Source of the DNA: Micromonospora olivasterospora
GTDB lineage: Bacteria; Actinomycetota; Actinomycetes; Mycobacteriales; Micromonosporaceae
DNA: 64,000 bases
Assembly (NCBI RefSeq): GCF_007830265.1
Contig: NZ_VLKE01000001.1
Coordinates: forward strand, 2,604,001-2,668,000
Direction: 5' to 3'
Shown here: positions 27,972-37,128 of the stretch, in pieces
Position numbering within the stretch: the first letter of the stretch is position 1
Layout of the letters: every line of letters begins with the position of its first letter
Notes under the pieces: model-generated
What the model saw: the letters and a program-made list of their open reading frames with translations, nothing else
What the model was told of the DNA's origin: nothing
Databases searched by the model: none
Position numbers and translations under genes: made by a program

Positions 27972-28994
27972 CCAGGGGAACTGAGCGTCGGCGTCCTGCG
28001 TCACCGTGGAGCATCGTTCCCGCCCCGGCCTCCCGAACGCGGGCAATGCGAAGCGGGGATGCCCTCGAACATGTGCTGTGTCCCGGGCACTACGTCACTA
28101 CCCGCCGCCGGTCAGTCGCCGGGGCTACCCCGGTAGGCAGCCCCTTGTGCCTAGCGCGCTTGAGGTCCGCGGCCGCTCGCGGTCGATCGAATCCACCCGG
28201 TTGGCCTCCGCCCCGGCGTTTGCGTCGAGGCTCTTGCCGAGCCGAAGCCGCCCCGGCCATACGCAGCGGCCCGCTCCCTCGCGTCGGCGTTTCGAGGCAT
28301 GGGCGTCTCGGGCGGCTTTGCTCTCGTGCCGGGCTTCCGCTATCGACTTGCTGTGACCTTTGAGCAGGCCTCTGGCGGGTACGGCGCGGTGGAAATCCAT
28401 GAGGGGCCGCAAAGGCGCGGGCAGGGTGCCCACGGCGCGGCGGCCCGGGTAAGGGTCCGGCAACGTACTGCTCCGAATTCCGCGCTGCGGATTTGTGGGT
28501 CGGACCTGGCGCTCTGGGTCGCGCTGCGGGCCGGCGTGTGAGCGCCATCCCAGGCCCGGCGCCCCCGGGTTCGCGGCGCGCCGGCACGCAGGAGCTAAGC
28601 CTCCCGCCGGCACCGCCGAGAACGCGGGACCCCGTTGGTCTGAGGGCCTTGCCGGGGCGGCCTCCTGAGCCACCTCCGCATCGGATTCCGCGTCCGACGG
28701 CCCGATCCCCTGCGGATGGCAGCTGAAGAGAAGAGGTTCGGCGCGGCGCTCGCCGAGGGAGCTGACCGCAATACGGAACCCCGAACAGCAATGACCGGGC
28801 TCCTCGGACTGGCGGGGCAATCGGGCTCGCGGCGTTGGCCCTCCAACAGGCGCTCGTTCGAGCCGTCCTCGTTCGGTGCCCGGGATGCCGGCGGCGGCCC
28901 CAGTGTCCGCGGGCGCTGTCGACGGCGGCTCGACGCCGGGAAGTCAACCGACGAGGCGACGTTCTACGTGAACCCACCGGTCTACAGCCAGCCG

Positions 28995-29008
28995 GTTTCA
29001 CGTGAAAC
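28995..29008. other. parS site 3
   Basis: Exact GTTTCACGTGAAAC core, about 2 kb beyond the parB stop. Confidence 0.95.
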
Positions 29009-29131
29009 GGCAGTCATGGAGGTTTCCCAACAGCTCAAGAGCGGCGCCGAGCACGGATGGCCGCTACGCCTACGGCTCGGGCGCGGGGTGGGGAAGCCAG
29101 AGGCGGTTCCGTCGATCGTAGGGGTCCGCCA

Positions 29132-29652
29132 ATGGCCGAAAGGGTCGACTGGTATCTGACCATGCACAGCGGTCGAGCGACGGTGACCTCAACGCGGTGG
29201 CGGAGGACGACTTCATGGTGAGGTTGAGCCGGGACGAGGCGTTGGCTGCTCTCGGACTGGCTTCACCGGAACGATGGGCACTGCCGACTTCGACCGGCTG
29301 GCCGATCGTGACCGCGCGGCGTCGTCACCGCTGGATCGCATCCGGGGCGCCGGAACCCTCGCTGGCAGCGGTGTTCTGGCCCGACTGCACCGTCCGGCTA
29401 CGGAAGGCGAGGCGCCAGCCTTGGATGTGCTTGGGAAGGTGGGGCATCGGCCGGCTGGCGAGGCTTACGGCCCGGATGCACGAACCGGCTCGGCGTGGGC
29501 CGCGGTCCCGGCCGATGTGCTCTCGCCGCGGCCTCGGCGGCCGGCTTGCCCGCCAGCACGTCGCCGATGTTGTCGTCGGTGCGCGGACGCGGCGGCATCT
29601 CGCAGGCGGTGCCTCGCGGCTAGTGCCGCATCAGGCAACGTTCGCCCTGTAG
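29132..29652 (+). pseudogene. Possible decayed small gene
   Basis: A plausible start (MAERVDWYLTMHSGRATV) stops after 29 codons. Another frame then continues with LNAVAEDDFMVRLSRDEALAALGLASPE, suggesting one protein broken by a frameshift, and a third frame carries on from 29274 (GTADFDRLADRDRAAS). No family recognised. The second frame runs into the IS-like repeat at 29623. Could also be chance open frames. Confidence 0.25.
29623..29646 (+). repeat. IS630-like terminal repeat, copy A (solo)
   Basis: Begins GTGCCGCATCAGGCAACG directly after a TA dinucleotide, the IS630/Tc1 target. It matches copies B (30211) and C (30615, inverted) at 21 of 24 positions each. No transposase is attached. Confidence 0.65.
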
Positions 29653-29698
29653 AGAGGCCCTGCCTGCCGACGGTTCGGACGCTGGCGATAATCAACCG

Positions 29699-30211
29699 AT
29701 GAGCGCCATCGATCGCCCTATGCCGCCCCTGAACGCCGACGAGCGCACGACGCTTGAAAGCTGGCTCGACTTTCACCGCGCCACACTGGCCATGAAGTGC
29801 GAGGGGCTGGACGATGAGCAGGCCGCCGTGGCGTCCGTGCCGCCGTCCGGCTTCACGTTGACCGGTCTGGTCCAGCACATGGCGGAGGTGGAGCGGAATT
29901 GGTTCCGTCGCGTGTTCGCCGGAGAGCAGGCTCCGCCTATCTACGACCCGCAGGCCGACCCGGATGGCCCCGACGGTGGTTTCGATTTAGCTGAGGGTGC
30001 CACCCTGAGTGAGGCCCTCGCCATCTGGCACGGGGAGATCGCCCGCGCCCGTGAAAACTGCGCCGAGCGTGCCCTGGCCGATACGGGTCGCTTCATGGAG
30101 CAGGACGTCAACCTTCGCTGGATCTACGTCCACATGATCGAGGAGTACGCCCGCCACAACGGCCACGCCGACCTGGTCCGGGAACGCATCGATGGCGCTA
30201 CCGGCGTGTAG
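29699..30211 (+). CDS. DinB family protein (DUF664)
   Basis: 170 residues. Four-helix-bundle DinB/DUF664 pattern with three putative metal His positions: [19 protein letters not shown], and [25 protein letters not shown] near the C-terminus. Relatives include thiol-dependent (mycothiol, bacillithiol) transferases, but the substrate cannot be told here. It stands alone between two same-oriented IS-end repeats, so it may have been carried in or trapped by transposition. Its stop merges with repeat copy B. Confidence 0.85.
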   Translation: MSAIDRPMPPLNADERTTLESWLDFHRATLAMKCEGLDDEQAAVASVPPSGFTLTGLVQHMAEVERNWFRRVFAGEQAPPIYDPQADPDGPDGGFDLAEGATLSEALAIWHGEIARARENCAERALADTGRFMEQDVNLRWIYVHMIEEYARHNGHADLVRERIDGATGV

Positions 30212-30640
30212 CGCCGGATCAGGCAGCGTTCGCCATGCCCGGATCAGGCAGCGTTCGCCATGCCGACGACGGCGCGTAGGCGCTGGTCGTCGGCATCGCG
30301 GTTCCGCCGGAGGATGTAGCGGCGGATCATGCAGCCCTGCTCCTTGTGGCTGGCGTGGTCGGTGCCGTCGAGGATGACGTAGCGCAGCGCCGTGAACTGG
30401 ACCTCGATGCGGTTGAGCCAGGAGCTGTTGGTCGGGGTGTAGGCGATCTCGACGTTGTTCACCGCGGCCCAGGTGGCGACCCGCTGGCATCTCTTCGTGT
30501 TCAGGTGCGGGAAGAAGTTGTCGCAGACGATCGCGATGCGGACCTGCGGCGGGTAGCGGCTGCGCAGGTAGCGGCAGAACTCCAGGACCTGGACGGCGCG
30601 TCAGTTCCCAAGAGGGCAATCGTTGCCTGGTGCGGCACCA
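30211..30640 (-). mobile_element. Internally deleted IS630-type element
   Basis: About 430 bp bounded by inverted terminal repeats B (30211-30234, preceded by TA) and C (30615-30638, minus strand). A 25-bp stretch at end B is exactly duplicated in tandem (30215-30239 and 30240-30264). Only the transposase 3' part remains inside. Confidence 0.65.
30244..30600 (-). pseudogene. IS630-family transposase, C-terminal fragment
   Basis: In-frame segment of 118 codons preceded by a stop at 30601-30603. It shows the catalytic-core end of IS630 transposases: IVCDNFFPHLNTKR, then YTPTNSSWLNRIEVQFTALR with the SWLNxxE motif carrying the last acidic residue, and a C-terminal HKEQGCMIRRYILRRN. The N-terminal helix-turn-helix and first catalytic Asp are missing, so it is inactive. 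Confidence 0.85.
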
Positions 30641-30949
30641 GAACATCGGAACGGCGTGCGTTGGCGTCCGCAGTACAGGTAGGCATGCAGTCACGGCTGA
30701 GAACGGTGCGGCTCGGGTAGTCGGCCCCTGCGACCATCAAAATCCGCAGGGCCATGGCCTCCGCCGAGTTGGCGCGGAACCACGCGTTGAAGGTGAGCGC
30801 AGTGCGACCCGCTTCCTGCACGGCTGAAGGCTGGCCACCCCACCCGTTTGCCGGTGGGTGGCTCCGCTCAACCTCGATGCCCCGAAAATGGAGCCGGCCG
30901 CGCGCCCTCTCGGGCGTGCGGCCGGCGGAAGCGGTAAGCGGTCAGCGGG
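30641..30949. other. 309-nt gap between the IS630-type remnant and the parB stop
   Basis: No gene is seen. Open frames exist on the minus strand (30501-30821) but show nothing recognisable apart from the IS terminal repeat. The parB terminator at 30893-30926 is the only identifiable feature. Confidence 0.5.
30893..30926 (-). terminator. Terminator of the parAB transcript
   Basis: 15-bp stem with one mismatch, GCCGGCCGCGCGCCC / GGGCGTGCGGCCGGC, loop TCTC, starting 24 nt after the parB stop. Confidence 0.8.
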
Positions 30950-31966
30950 TCAGCCCTCGGACTCCGGCTCCTCCTGGCCGACGCCGATGATGCCGACGAT
31001 CCGCTCCAGGTCGTCGACGGTGGCGAACTCGATTGTGATCTTGCCCTTGCGCTGGCCGATGTCCACCTTCACCCGGGTGTCGAAACGGTCTGAGAGCCGG
31101 TTTGCGAGATCCCCGAGGGCGGGGGCGTGCGGCTTGGGACGGCGTTTCGCGGCCGGGGTCTTGGCCGGGACGTCCGCCAGCGCGAGCGCCACGATCTCCT
31201 CGGTCGCCCGTACGGTCAGCCCCTCTTTGACGATCCGCGCCGCCAGCTGCTCCTGTGCCTCTGCCTCGTCCAGGCTCAGCAGAGCGCGGGCGTGACCGGC
31301 GGAGAGCACCCCGGCGGCGACTCGGCGCTGCACCTGGGCGGGCAGGTTCAGCAGCCGGATCGTGTTGGAGATCTGGGGGCGGCTGCGGCCGATCCGGCGG
31401 GCCAGCTCCTCGTGCGTCGCGCCGAACTCTTCCAGGAGTTGCTGGTACGCGGCGCCCTCCTCCAGCGGGTTGAGGTTCGCCCGGTGGATGTTCTCCAGTA
31501 GCGCGTCCCGGAGCATCGCGTCGTCCCGCGTGTCCCGGACGATGGCGGGGATGCTCTCCCGGCCGACCGCCTGAGCCGCCCGCCACCGGCGCTCGCCCAT
31601 GACGAGCTCGTACTTGTCGCCGTCGAGCGCGCGTACGACGATCGGCTGAAGAAACCCGACCTCCTGGATGGAGAGCTTCAGCTCCTCCAGGGCGTCCTCG
31701 TCGAAGACCTGCCGGGGCTGCTTCGGATTCGGCACGATTGCGTCGACCGGGATCTCCGCGAAGCGGGCGCCGGGCACCGGACTGAGCTGAGGCTCGGGCG
31801 GTGTCGCCACAGCCATGGCACTCACCGGCGCCGCGGCAGCGGGCGAGGCCGGTGGCTCGCCGACGGCATCAGGAGCGGCCGTCATCGTTCCGGCGGGTTG
31901 CACCGGCCCGGTGGGGATCAGCGCCCCGAGGCCCTTACCCAGACCGCCCCGAGGACGGTTCTTCAT
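30950..31966 (-). CDS. parB: Chromosome partition protein ParB
   Basis: 338 residues; parS-binding CTPase. N-terminal [19 protein letters not shown], the motif that contacts ParA. The CTP-binding ParB/Srx region has [23 protein letters not shown] and the GERRWRAAQ box. The HTH is [19 protein letters not shown]. The C-terminal dimerisation domain ends at residue 338. It lies 27 nt downstream of parA on the same strand and has five parS sites within 3.3 kb on either side. Confidence 0.97.
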   Translation of the reverse strand: MKNRPRGGLGKGLGALIPTGPVQPAGTMTAAPDAVGEPPASPAAAAPVSAMAVATPPEPQLSPVPGARFAEIPVDAIVPNPKQPRQVFDEDALEELKLSIQEVGFLQPIVVRALDGDKYELVMGERRWRAAQAVGRESIPAIVRDTRDDAMLRDALLENIHRANLNPLEEGAAYQQLLEEFGATHEELARRIGRSRPQISNTIRLLNLPAQVQRRVAAGVLSAGHARALLSLDEAEAQEQLAARIVKEGLTVRATEEIVALALADVPAKTPAAKRRPKPHAPALGDLANRLSDRFDTRVKVDIGQRKGKITIEFATVDDLERIVGIIGVGQEEPESEG

Positions 31967-31993
31967 ACGACGCCTCCCAGCGACTCGTCGGCA

Positions 31994-32986
31994 CTACGCA
32001 TTCCGGCTCACCGGCTCCTTGATGCCACGTTCGGCGATCTCCTGGGCGGCCTCGAAGTAGCTCGTCGCCCCCCGTGAACCGGGATCGTAGGTCATGACCG
32101 ACTGGCCGTAGCTCGGCGCCTCGGAGACGCGGACGTTCCGCGGGATGACCGCCTGGAGCACCTTGTCGCCGAAGTGGTTCCGGACATCCTGCTCCACCGC
32201 GTCCGCCAACCGGGTACGCCGGTCGTACATCGTGAGCAGGATGGTCGAGACATCGAGACTCGGGTTGAGGTGCTGGCGGACCAGGTTGATGTTGTTGATG
32301 AGCTGATTCAGCCCCTCCAGGGCGTAGTACTCGCACTGGATCGGAATCAGCACCTCCTGCGCGGCCACCAACGCGTTCACGGTGAGCAGGCCGAGCGATG
32401 GCGGGCAGTCGATGAAGACGTAGTCGAAGTGGCCCGGGTAGGCGGCGATTGCCCGCGCCAGGCGGGACTCCCGTGCCACCACCGACACCAACTCAATCTC
32501 GGCGCCCGCCAAGTCGATCGTGGCCGGCACGCACCACAGGTTGGGGATGCCCTCGACGCCCTGGGCCACCTCCTCAAGCGGCACGGCGTTGATCAGGCAG
32601 TCGTAGACGTCCGGCACCCCGGTGTGGTGCGGGACGTTCAGCCCGGTCGACGCGTTGCCCTGCGGGTCGAGGTCGACCACGAGGACCCGGTTGCCGTGCA
32701 GGGCGAGCGCCACCGCCAGGTTCACCGTGGTCGTGGTCTTGCCCACGCCACCCTTCTGGTTGGCGACGCACATCACCCGGGTCCGTTCGGGACGGGGCAT
32801 GGTCACCTCGCCACTGGGATTAAGGATCTGCACGGCGCGCATAGCCTCCATAGCCAACGGTGGGTCATCCTCTTCGCGCGTCGGGGTTTCACGTGAAACG
32901 TACGCGGCATCGGCGGAATCGGCCCCGCAGGAGCCGGCCTGCGGCGTGTCGGGGGGAGCGGCGTTGCCCGGGGCCGCGTCCGGCAC
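31994..32986 (-). CDS. parA: Chromosome partition ATPase ParA (main frame)
   Basis: From a GTG at 32986 the frame gives 330 residues. Deviant Walker A in VANQKGGVGKTTTTVNLAVALA, Walker B in YVFIDCPPSLGLL, and the ParA Arg region NVRVSEAPSYGQSVMTYDP. The first ~65 residues are low-complexity, and residues 29-33 (VSRET) are encoded by parS site 4. The frame stays open upstream of 32986 to about 33106. A coding-like frame further upstream (33348) appears to be its real 5' end after a one-base frameshift, so the true protein may be ~450 residues. A core ParA could also start at the Met of MEAMRAVQILNPSG. Confidence 0.93.
   Translation of the reverse strand: MPDAAPGNAAPPDTPQAGSCGADSADAAYVSRETPTREEDDPPLAMEAMRAVQILNPSGEVTMPRPERTRVMCVANQKGGVGKTTTTVNLAVALALHGNRVLVVDLDPQGNASTGLNVPHHTGVPDVYDCLINAVPLEEVAQGVEGIPNLWCVPATIDLAGAEIELVSVVARESRLARAIAAYPGHFDYVFIDCPPSLGLLTVNALVAAQEVLIPIQCEYYALEGLNQLINNINLVRQHLNPSLDVSTILLTMYDRRTRLADAVEQDVRNHFGDKVLQAVIPRNVRVSEAPSYGQSVMTYDPGSRGATSYFEAAQEIAERGIKEPVSRNA
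32886..32899. other. parS site 4 (inside parA 5' region)
   Basis: Exact GTTTCACGTGAAAC, read as Val-Ser-Arg-Glu-Thr in the parA frame. Confidence 0.95.
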
Positions 32987-33069
32987 CGAGTGTGGCGCGG
33001 GTTGCTGGGGCAGGGCCGCCGCAGCCGGACCAGCCGGCGACTCGAAACGAACGGGCTCCGCGGCGTTGC

Positions 33070-33348
33070 GGTGCGCCGCCCGCCGCCCCGCTCGGCCGCC
33101 GCGTCATCCAGCCGGCCAGGACTGCCGTAGAGCGCCCCGGAGTCGGCGGTCCAGGGGGAAGGGGCACCCGGGCCGGTCGACAACGCCTCGCGATGAACTA
33201 CCGGATCGCTGCCGGCCGAACGTGACGTGGCATCCCGGGCGCTGGCCGTCCAGCCGTAGTGGTCGGTTTCACGTGAAACGGGGTCGGCTGCGGAGTGCCC
33301 TCCGGGGCCGGTCGCCCGTGGATCGTCGTACCTGCCGTCGTCATGCAC
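33070..33348 (-). pseudogene. parA: Probable 5' extension of parA in a shifted frame
   Basis: A GTG at 33348 is preceded by an ideal AGGGA six bases upstream. The frame (HDDGRYDDPRATGPGG...) has strong GC bias in third codon positions up to about 33075-33090, where the parA frame takes over within a run of G and C. Adding one base would fuse the two. It encodes VSRET from parS site 5, just as the parA frame encodes VSRET from site 4. Either an assembly indel or a real frameshift; a separate small gene is the alternative. Confidence 0.55.
33266..33279. other. parS site 5 (inside the shifted parA extension)
   Basis: Exact GTTTCACGTGAAAC, again encoding VSRET in the frame starting at 33348. Confidence 0.95.
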
Positions 33349-33619
33349 CTGTCATCCCTACCCGCTCCGGATGGTCGGTCCGCACCCCGTCGTCCTGGCC
33401 ACGCTCACTCGCACCACGGAGCCTACGGCCCGGCGGGAACGGCCGGGACCCGGTGGGGACCAGATGCCGCCCGCTCCACACTATCGACGCGCGGCCAGCC
33501 TACGGCGGACAGGCGCGGCCGGTCCACGTCGGGTTGTCGCGCCCTCGGGCAACCTCCTGCCGAACAACAGCCCGACCTGCGGCGGGACGCCGGCGGCGGC
33601 GGAGCGGTGTGGAAATATT

Positions 33620-34444
33620 TCAGCGGCGTCGGCCGCCACGGGAACGCTTCGACGCCGTCTGGACGCGCGGTGCGGCGACAACGCGCTCCCGGACGATCTC
33701 CACGACCGTGGCCGGCGGTTCGATCACGCCGACCCCGCAGCGGTGCACGGTCGGCTCGCCGCCGCCCAGCCTGGCCACCGCCTCCGCGTGCTCGGCGATC
33801 TCATCGGCGGCAGACGCGCCCTTCATGGCCACCACACGCCCACCTGGGGCCGCCAGCGGCAGGCACCAGGCGGAGAGCCGGTCGAGCGGAGCGACCGCCC
33901 GAGCGGTGACGATGCCCGCGGTCAGGGGTCCCATCCCGGCGGACCCGGCGGCCGCCTCCTCGGCCCGCCCCCGGAACACCCGGACCGTCTTCGTCAGCCC
34001 CAGGCCCTGAACCGCCTCCACGAGGAACGAGGTACGCCGGGCCAGCGGCTCGACAAGGGTCATGGCCAGGTCAGGGCGTGCGATGGCGAGCACCAGGCCC
34101 GGCAGACCGGCGCCCGAGCCGACGTCCAGCACGGACGCCCCCTCCGGAATCCGTTCCGCCACGGCCGCGCAGTTGAGCAGGTGCCGGTCCCAGATGCGGG
34201 GGGCCTCCCGGGGCCCGATCAGGCCGCGGACCACGCCGTCGGTCGCGAGCAGTTCCGCGTACGCGGCGGCCAGGTCGAGCCGGTCACCGAAGAGCGTACG
34301 GGCCGCCCCGGCCAGCTCGGGGGGAAGCGCCGCCGCGGTCGGGTCCGGGGCGTCCCCGGACCGCTCGGCCCGGACAGGCGACGGCCCGGGCGGCATGCCA
34401 CCCGGGCCGGAGACGGCACCAGCCGTGCTGTCGTCGCGGTTCAC
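33620..34444 (-). CDS. rsmG: 16S rRNA (guanine-527-N7) methyltransferase RsmG
   Basis: 274 residues. The N-terminal ~40 are a family-variable extension. The SAM-binding motif is VLDVGSGAGLPGLVLAIARP, with upstream RIWDRHLLNCAAVAERI and the motif VTARAVAPLDRLSAWCLPL. The length is slightly above the usual 210-250 because of that extension. Part of the conserved khpB-rsmG-parAB order; the start is 4 nt after the khpB stop. Loss of this enzyme gives low-level streptomycin resistance in other bacteria. Confidence 0.95.
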   Translation of the reverse strand: MNRDDSTAGAVSGPGGMPPGPSPVRAERSGDAPDPTAAALPPELAGAARTLFGDRLDLAAAYAELLATDGVVRGLIGPREAPRIWDRHLLNCAAVAERIPEGASVLDVGSGAGLPGLVLAIARPDLAMTLVEPLARRTSFLVEAVQGLGLTKTVRVFRGRAEEAAAGSAGMGPLTAGIVTARAVAPLDRLSAWCLPLAAPGGRVVAMKGASAADEIAEHAEAVARLGGGEPTVHRCGVGVIEPPATVVEIVRERVVAAPRVQTASKRSRGGRRR

Positions 34445-34448
34445 CCGG

Positions 34449-35054
34449 TCAGTCCGCCACCGGCCGGACGACGATGCGCCGGTTCGGCTCGACGCCCTCG
34501 GACTCGCTCTCGACGCCGCTCATCGCGTTCACCACGTCGTGGACGCACTTGCGCTCGAACGCGGACATCGGCTCCAGTCGCACCGGCTCGCCGTACTCCT
34601 TGACCTTCTCCACGGCGTTCTTGGCAACGGCCGCGAGCTCCTTGCGGCGGTTGGCCCGGTACCCACCGACGTCGAGCAGCAGGCGGCTCGGGGTGCCGGT
34701 CTGCCGGAACACCGCCAGCCGGGCCAGCTCCTGGAGCGCCTCAAGGGTCGCGCCGCGCTGGCCGACCAGGTTCTGGAGCCGACCGCCGACCACCTCGACC
34801 ACGGGGCGCCCACCGGACACCAACTCGTCGATGTCGCCGTCGTAGTCGAGGATGTCGAGGAGTCCCTCCACGTAGTCGGCCGCGATCTCGCTCTGTCGGA
34901 ACAGCTCGCTCTCGGCCGGCACCTTCTTCTCCCGCGCGCCCGTGCCGGCCTCGGCCTCGTCGGCCTCCTCGGCCTCGATGTCCTCGGTGGCCGCGATCTG
35001 GGTGGGCTCCTCGTCCACGGACTGGTCAGCGCTGGGGATGCTGGTCTCGGTCAC
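34449..35054 (-). CDS. khpB: Jag/KhpB RNA-binding protein (KH-R3H)
   Basis: 201 residues from GTG 35054 with GGAG eight bases upstream. The frame is open further 5' to 35495, but that part overlaps yidC and is not conserved-looking. The acidic N-terminus (~60 residues) is followed by a KH domain (VVEVVGGRLQNLVGQRGATLEALQELARLAVF) and R3H (LEPMSAFERKCVHDVVNAM...RRIVVRP). It sits directly downstream of yidC, as in most Gram-positives, and takes part in RNA-based control of cell shape and division. Confidence 0.93.
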   Translation of the reverse strand: MTETSIPSADQSVDEEPTQIAATEDIEAEEADEAEAGTGAREKKVPAESELFRQSEIAADYVEGLLDILDYDGDIDELVSGGRPVVEVVGGRLQNLVGQRGATLEALQELARLAVFRQTGTPSRLLLDVGGYRANRRKELAAVAKNAVEKVKEYGEPVRLEPMSAFERKCVHDVVNAMSGVESESEGVEPNRRIVVRPVAD

Positions 35055-35272
35055 GGTCTCATCTCCGTACTCGCTCGGCCGGACCGTCGGGTCCGCTGGT
35101 TTCCCGGGGCCGGCGGGAAGTCGCCGGTGCCCACGGGCACGTCTGTACGGGCAGTTTCGCCCGTGACCGCGCTGGGCGCGGCGGTTCCGGCCCGGCGCCT
35201 GCCTGATGGGGCGGCTGCCAGAGGCCGTTCCGTCCGCCGCCGGTCGGGCCGGCGGCGGACGGGGGGACGAGT

Positions 35273-36265
35273 TCAGCCCTGCCGCTTGGCCGGGCGGCCC
35301 TTCTTCGGGTTGACCGGCTTGGCGCCCGGCTTCGGGGCGGCGACCTTCGGCGCGGACGGGGCCTGCTTGGCCGGCGCCTGGGCGGCCTTGCGGCCGAACA
35401 GGCCGCCGCTCTTGGCCGGCTGAACCGGACCGCGGCCCACACCGGCGCCCTTGGCGGGCGTGGTCACCAGCGGCGGGTACTTGCGCAGGACCCACTGCTG
35501 CTGGCCGAGCGTGAAGAGGTTGTTCGTGACCCAGTAGATGATCACACCGATCGGGAAGATCGAGCCGGACACGAGCAGCGACAGCGGGATGCCGTAAAGC
35601 ATCAGGCGCTGCACCATCCGCTGCTGCGGGTCCTCGGCCCAGCCGGTCTTGAGGATCATCTGGCGGCTGGTGAGGTAGGTGGTGCCCATCATCACCAGGA
35701 CCAGGATGCCGGCGATCACCTTCACGGTGGTGCCGTTGGCGCCGAGGTTGGTCAGCTCGTCGGCGGTCGAGCCGAACTTGCCGGCAATCGGGGCGGTGAA
35801 CAGCTTCGCGTGGGAGGCGCTGTTGAACTGGTCGACGGCCCAGCCGTACAGGGTCTTCTTGTCCTCCTCCTTGAAGGGATTAAGTCGCTTCAGTACATGG
35901 AAGAGGCCGAGGAAGACCGGGATCTGGAGGAACATCGGAAGGCAGCCCATCAGCGGGTTGGCCTTTTCCTTCCGGTAGAGCTCCATCATCTCCTTCTGGA
36001 GCGTCTCCCGGTCACCCTTGTGCTTCTCCTGGAGCTCCTTGACCTTCGGCTGGAGCGCCTGCATGGCCCGCTGGGACTTGATCTGCTTGACGAAGACCGG
36101 GAACAGAATCACCCGAACGGTGACCACCAGGAAGACGATGGCCAGGATCCAGGAGAAGTTCGTCCCGATCACCGCCTCGGCGGGCACCCCGATGGCATCC
36201 CAGGCCGAGTGCCAGGTCAGCAGGATCCACGAGATCGCGTAGTAGATCCAGTCGAGGTTAAACAC
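35273..36265 (-). CDS. yidC: Membrane protein insertase YidC
   Basis: 330 residues, Gram-positive type without the large periplasmic domain. TM segments start at residue ~5 (WIYYAISWILLTWHSAW). The conserved hydrophilic-groove Arg is in VTVRVILFPVFVKQIKSQRAMQ. The cytoplasmic coiled-coil hairpin is LQEKHKGDRETLQKEMMELYRK, then PLMGCLPMFLQIPVFLGLFHVL and PIGVIIYWVTNNLFTLGQQ. The C-terminal ~60 residues are Lys/Pro/Ala-rich, a ribosome-binding tail. It begins immediately after the yidD stop. Confidence 0.97.
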   Translation of the reverse strand: MFNLDWIYYAISWILLTWHSAWDAIGVPAEAVIGTNFSWILAIVFLVVTVRVILFPVFVKQIKSQRAMQALQPKVKELQEKHKGDRETLQKEMMELYRKEKANPLMGCLPMFLQIPVFLGLFHVLKRLNPFKEEDKKTLYGWAVDQFNSASHAKLFTAPIAGKFGSTADELTNLGANGTTVKVIAGILVLVMMGTTYLTSRQMILKTGWAEDPQQRMVQRLMLYGIPLSLLVSGSIFPIGVIIYWVTNNLFTLGQQQWVLRKYPPLVTTPAKGAGVGRGPVQPAKSGGLFGRKAAQAPAKQAPSAPKVAAPKPGAKPVNPKKGRPAKRQG

Positions 36266-36553
36266 TCAGGCTCCAGTCACGTCGGCGCGGCGGCGGCCGC
36301 CCGGCTCTGGCACCGGGTCGTATCCACCTGGGTGAAAGGGGTGGCAGCGCAGCAGCCGCCAGACCGTCAGGCCGGCTCCCCGGATGGCGCCGTGCCGGGC
36401 CACCGCCTCGAGGGCGTACGCACTGCACGACGGGTAGAACCGACAGCGGGCCGGCAGCGCCGGGCTTATCCAACGACGGTACGCGACGATGGCCATCATC
36501 AGCACCCGGCCGCCGAGGCTCGCGGGCCGCGACGCGGCGGAACCTCCGCTCAC
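36266..36553 (-). CDS. yidD: Membrane protein insertion efficiency factor YidD
   Basis: 95 residues. Family signature [32 protein letters not shown] and [14 protein letters not shown], with three conserved Cys. It overlaps rnpA by 4 nt and abuts yidC. Confidence 0.97.
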   Translation of the reverse strand: MSGGSAASRPASLGGRVLMMAIVAYRRWISPALPARCRFYPSCSAYALEAVARHGAIRGAGLTVWRLLRCHPFHPGGYDPVPEPGGRRRADVTGA

Positions 36554-36954
36554 CGGGGCCGCCGCGTCCGGGGGGACCGGGCCGCGGCGAGCGTGGCGTC
36601 GAGGTCCGCGCCCAGCCGCGCGTACGACGCCTCGGCCGCGGGCGGCAACGCGCGTACGACCAGGGTGCTGCCCGGTGGCAGGGCCGCCAGCCGCTCGCGG
36701 ACCAGGTGCCGGAGCCGGCGCCGGACCGTGTTGCGGACGACGGCCGGGCCGACGGCCTTGGACACGACGAAGCCGGCGCGGGTCGGCGGGGAGGTCTCCT
36801 CCGCACCGGTATTCCGCGCCGGCTCAGGCGTGGCCTCGGGCGTGGTGGGCAGGGTCAGATGGACGACGACGGAGCCTCGGCCCACGCGTCGGCCACTCCG
36901 GACCGCTGCGGCGAAGTCGCTGCTGCGCCGCAGTCGTTGCGCGGCGGCCAGCAC
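36550..36954 (-). CDS. rnpA: Ribonuclease P protein component
   Basis: 134 residues. RNR signature as [18 protein letters not shown], plus [25 protein letters not shown]. An insert of ~20 residues ([20 protein letters not shown]) lies between the first two strands. It lies 36 nt after the rpmH stop in the universal rpmH-rnpA-yidD-yidC order. Confidence 0.97.
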   Translation of the reverse strand: MLAAAQRLRRSSDFAAAVRSGRRVGRGSVVVHLTLPTTPEATPEPARNTGAEETSPPTRAGFVVSKAVGPAVVRNTVRRRLRHLVRERLAALPPGSTLVVRALPPAAEASYARLGADLDATLAAARSPRTRRPR

Positions 36955-36990
36955 GACTGCCCACGTCCCCCGAACCGGACCCGGTCAGCC

Positions 36991-37128
36991 TCAGGCCGAC
37001 AGGCGGGCGCGGCCCTTGGCGCGACGGGTCGAGATGATGGCGCGGCCGGCACGGGTGCGCATGCGCAGCCGGAAGCCGTGGGTCTTCGCGCGCCGGCGGT
37101 TGTTCGGCTGGTAGGTGCGCTTGCTCAC
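36991..37128 (-). CDS. rpmH: 50S ribosomal protein L34
   Basis: 45 residues, GTG start at 37128: [20 protein letters not shown], the universal L34 sequence. First gene of the minus-strand block divergent from dnaA. Confidence 0.98.
   Translation of the reverse strand: MSKRTYQPNNRRRAKTHGFRLRMRTRAGRAIISTRRAKGRARLSA

Larger units (their letters stand above)
27492..29131. other. Gene-poor 1.6-kb stretch with parS and DnaA-box elements
   Basis: No ORF here shows convincing codon bias or recognisable domains. Identifiable content: seven DnaA-box words at 27537-27765, parS sites at 27690, 27958 and 28995, and a half-parS (TGTTTCACGCG) at 27677. The segment 28080-28900 has open frames on both strands but nothing recognisable, and may be decayed DNA. 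Confidence 0.6.

Noticed and set aside
28125..28820. 231-residue minus-strand ORF in the parS region
   Set aside because: No domain, weak codon bias, competing open frames on both strands.
35055..35495. Longer N-terminus for khpB
   Set aside because: It would overlap the end of yidC by over 200 nt and has shadow composition; the GTG at 35054 has a proper ribosome site.
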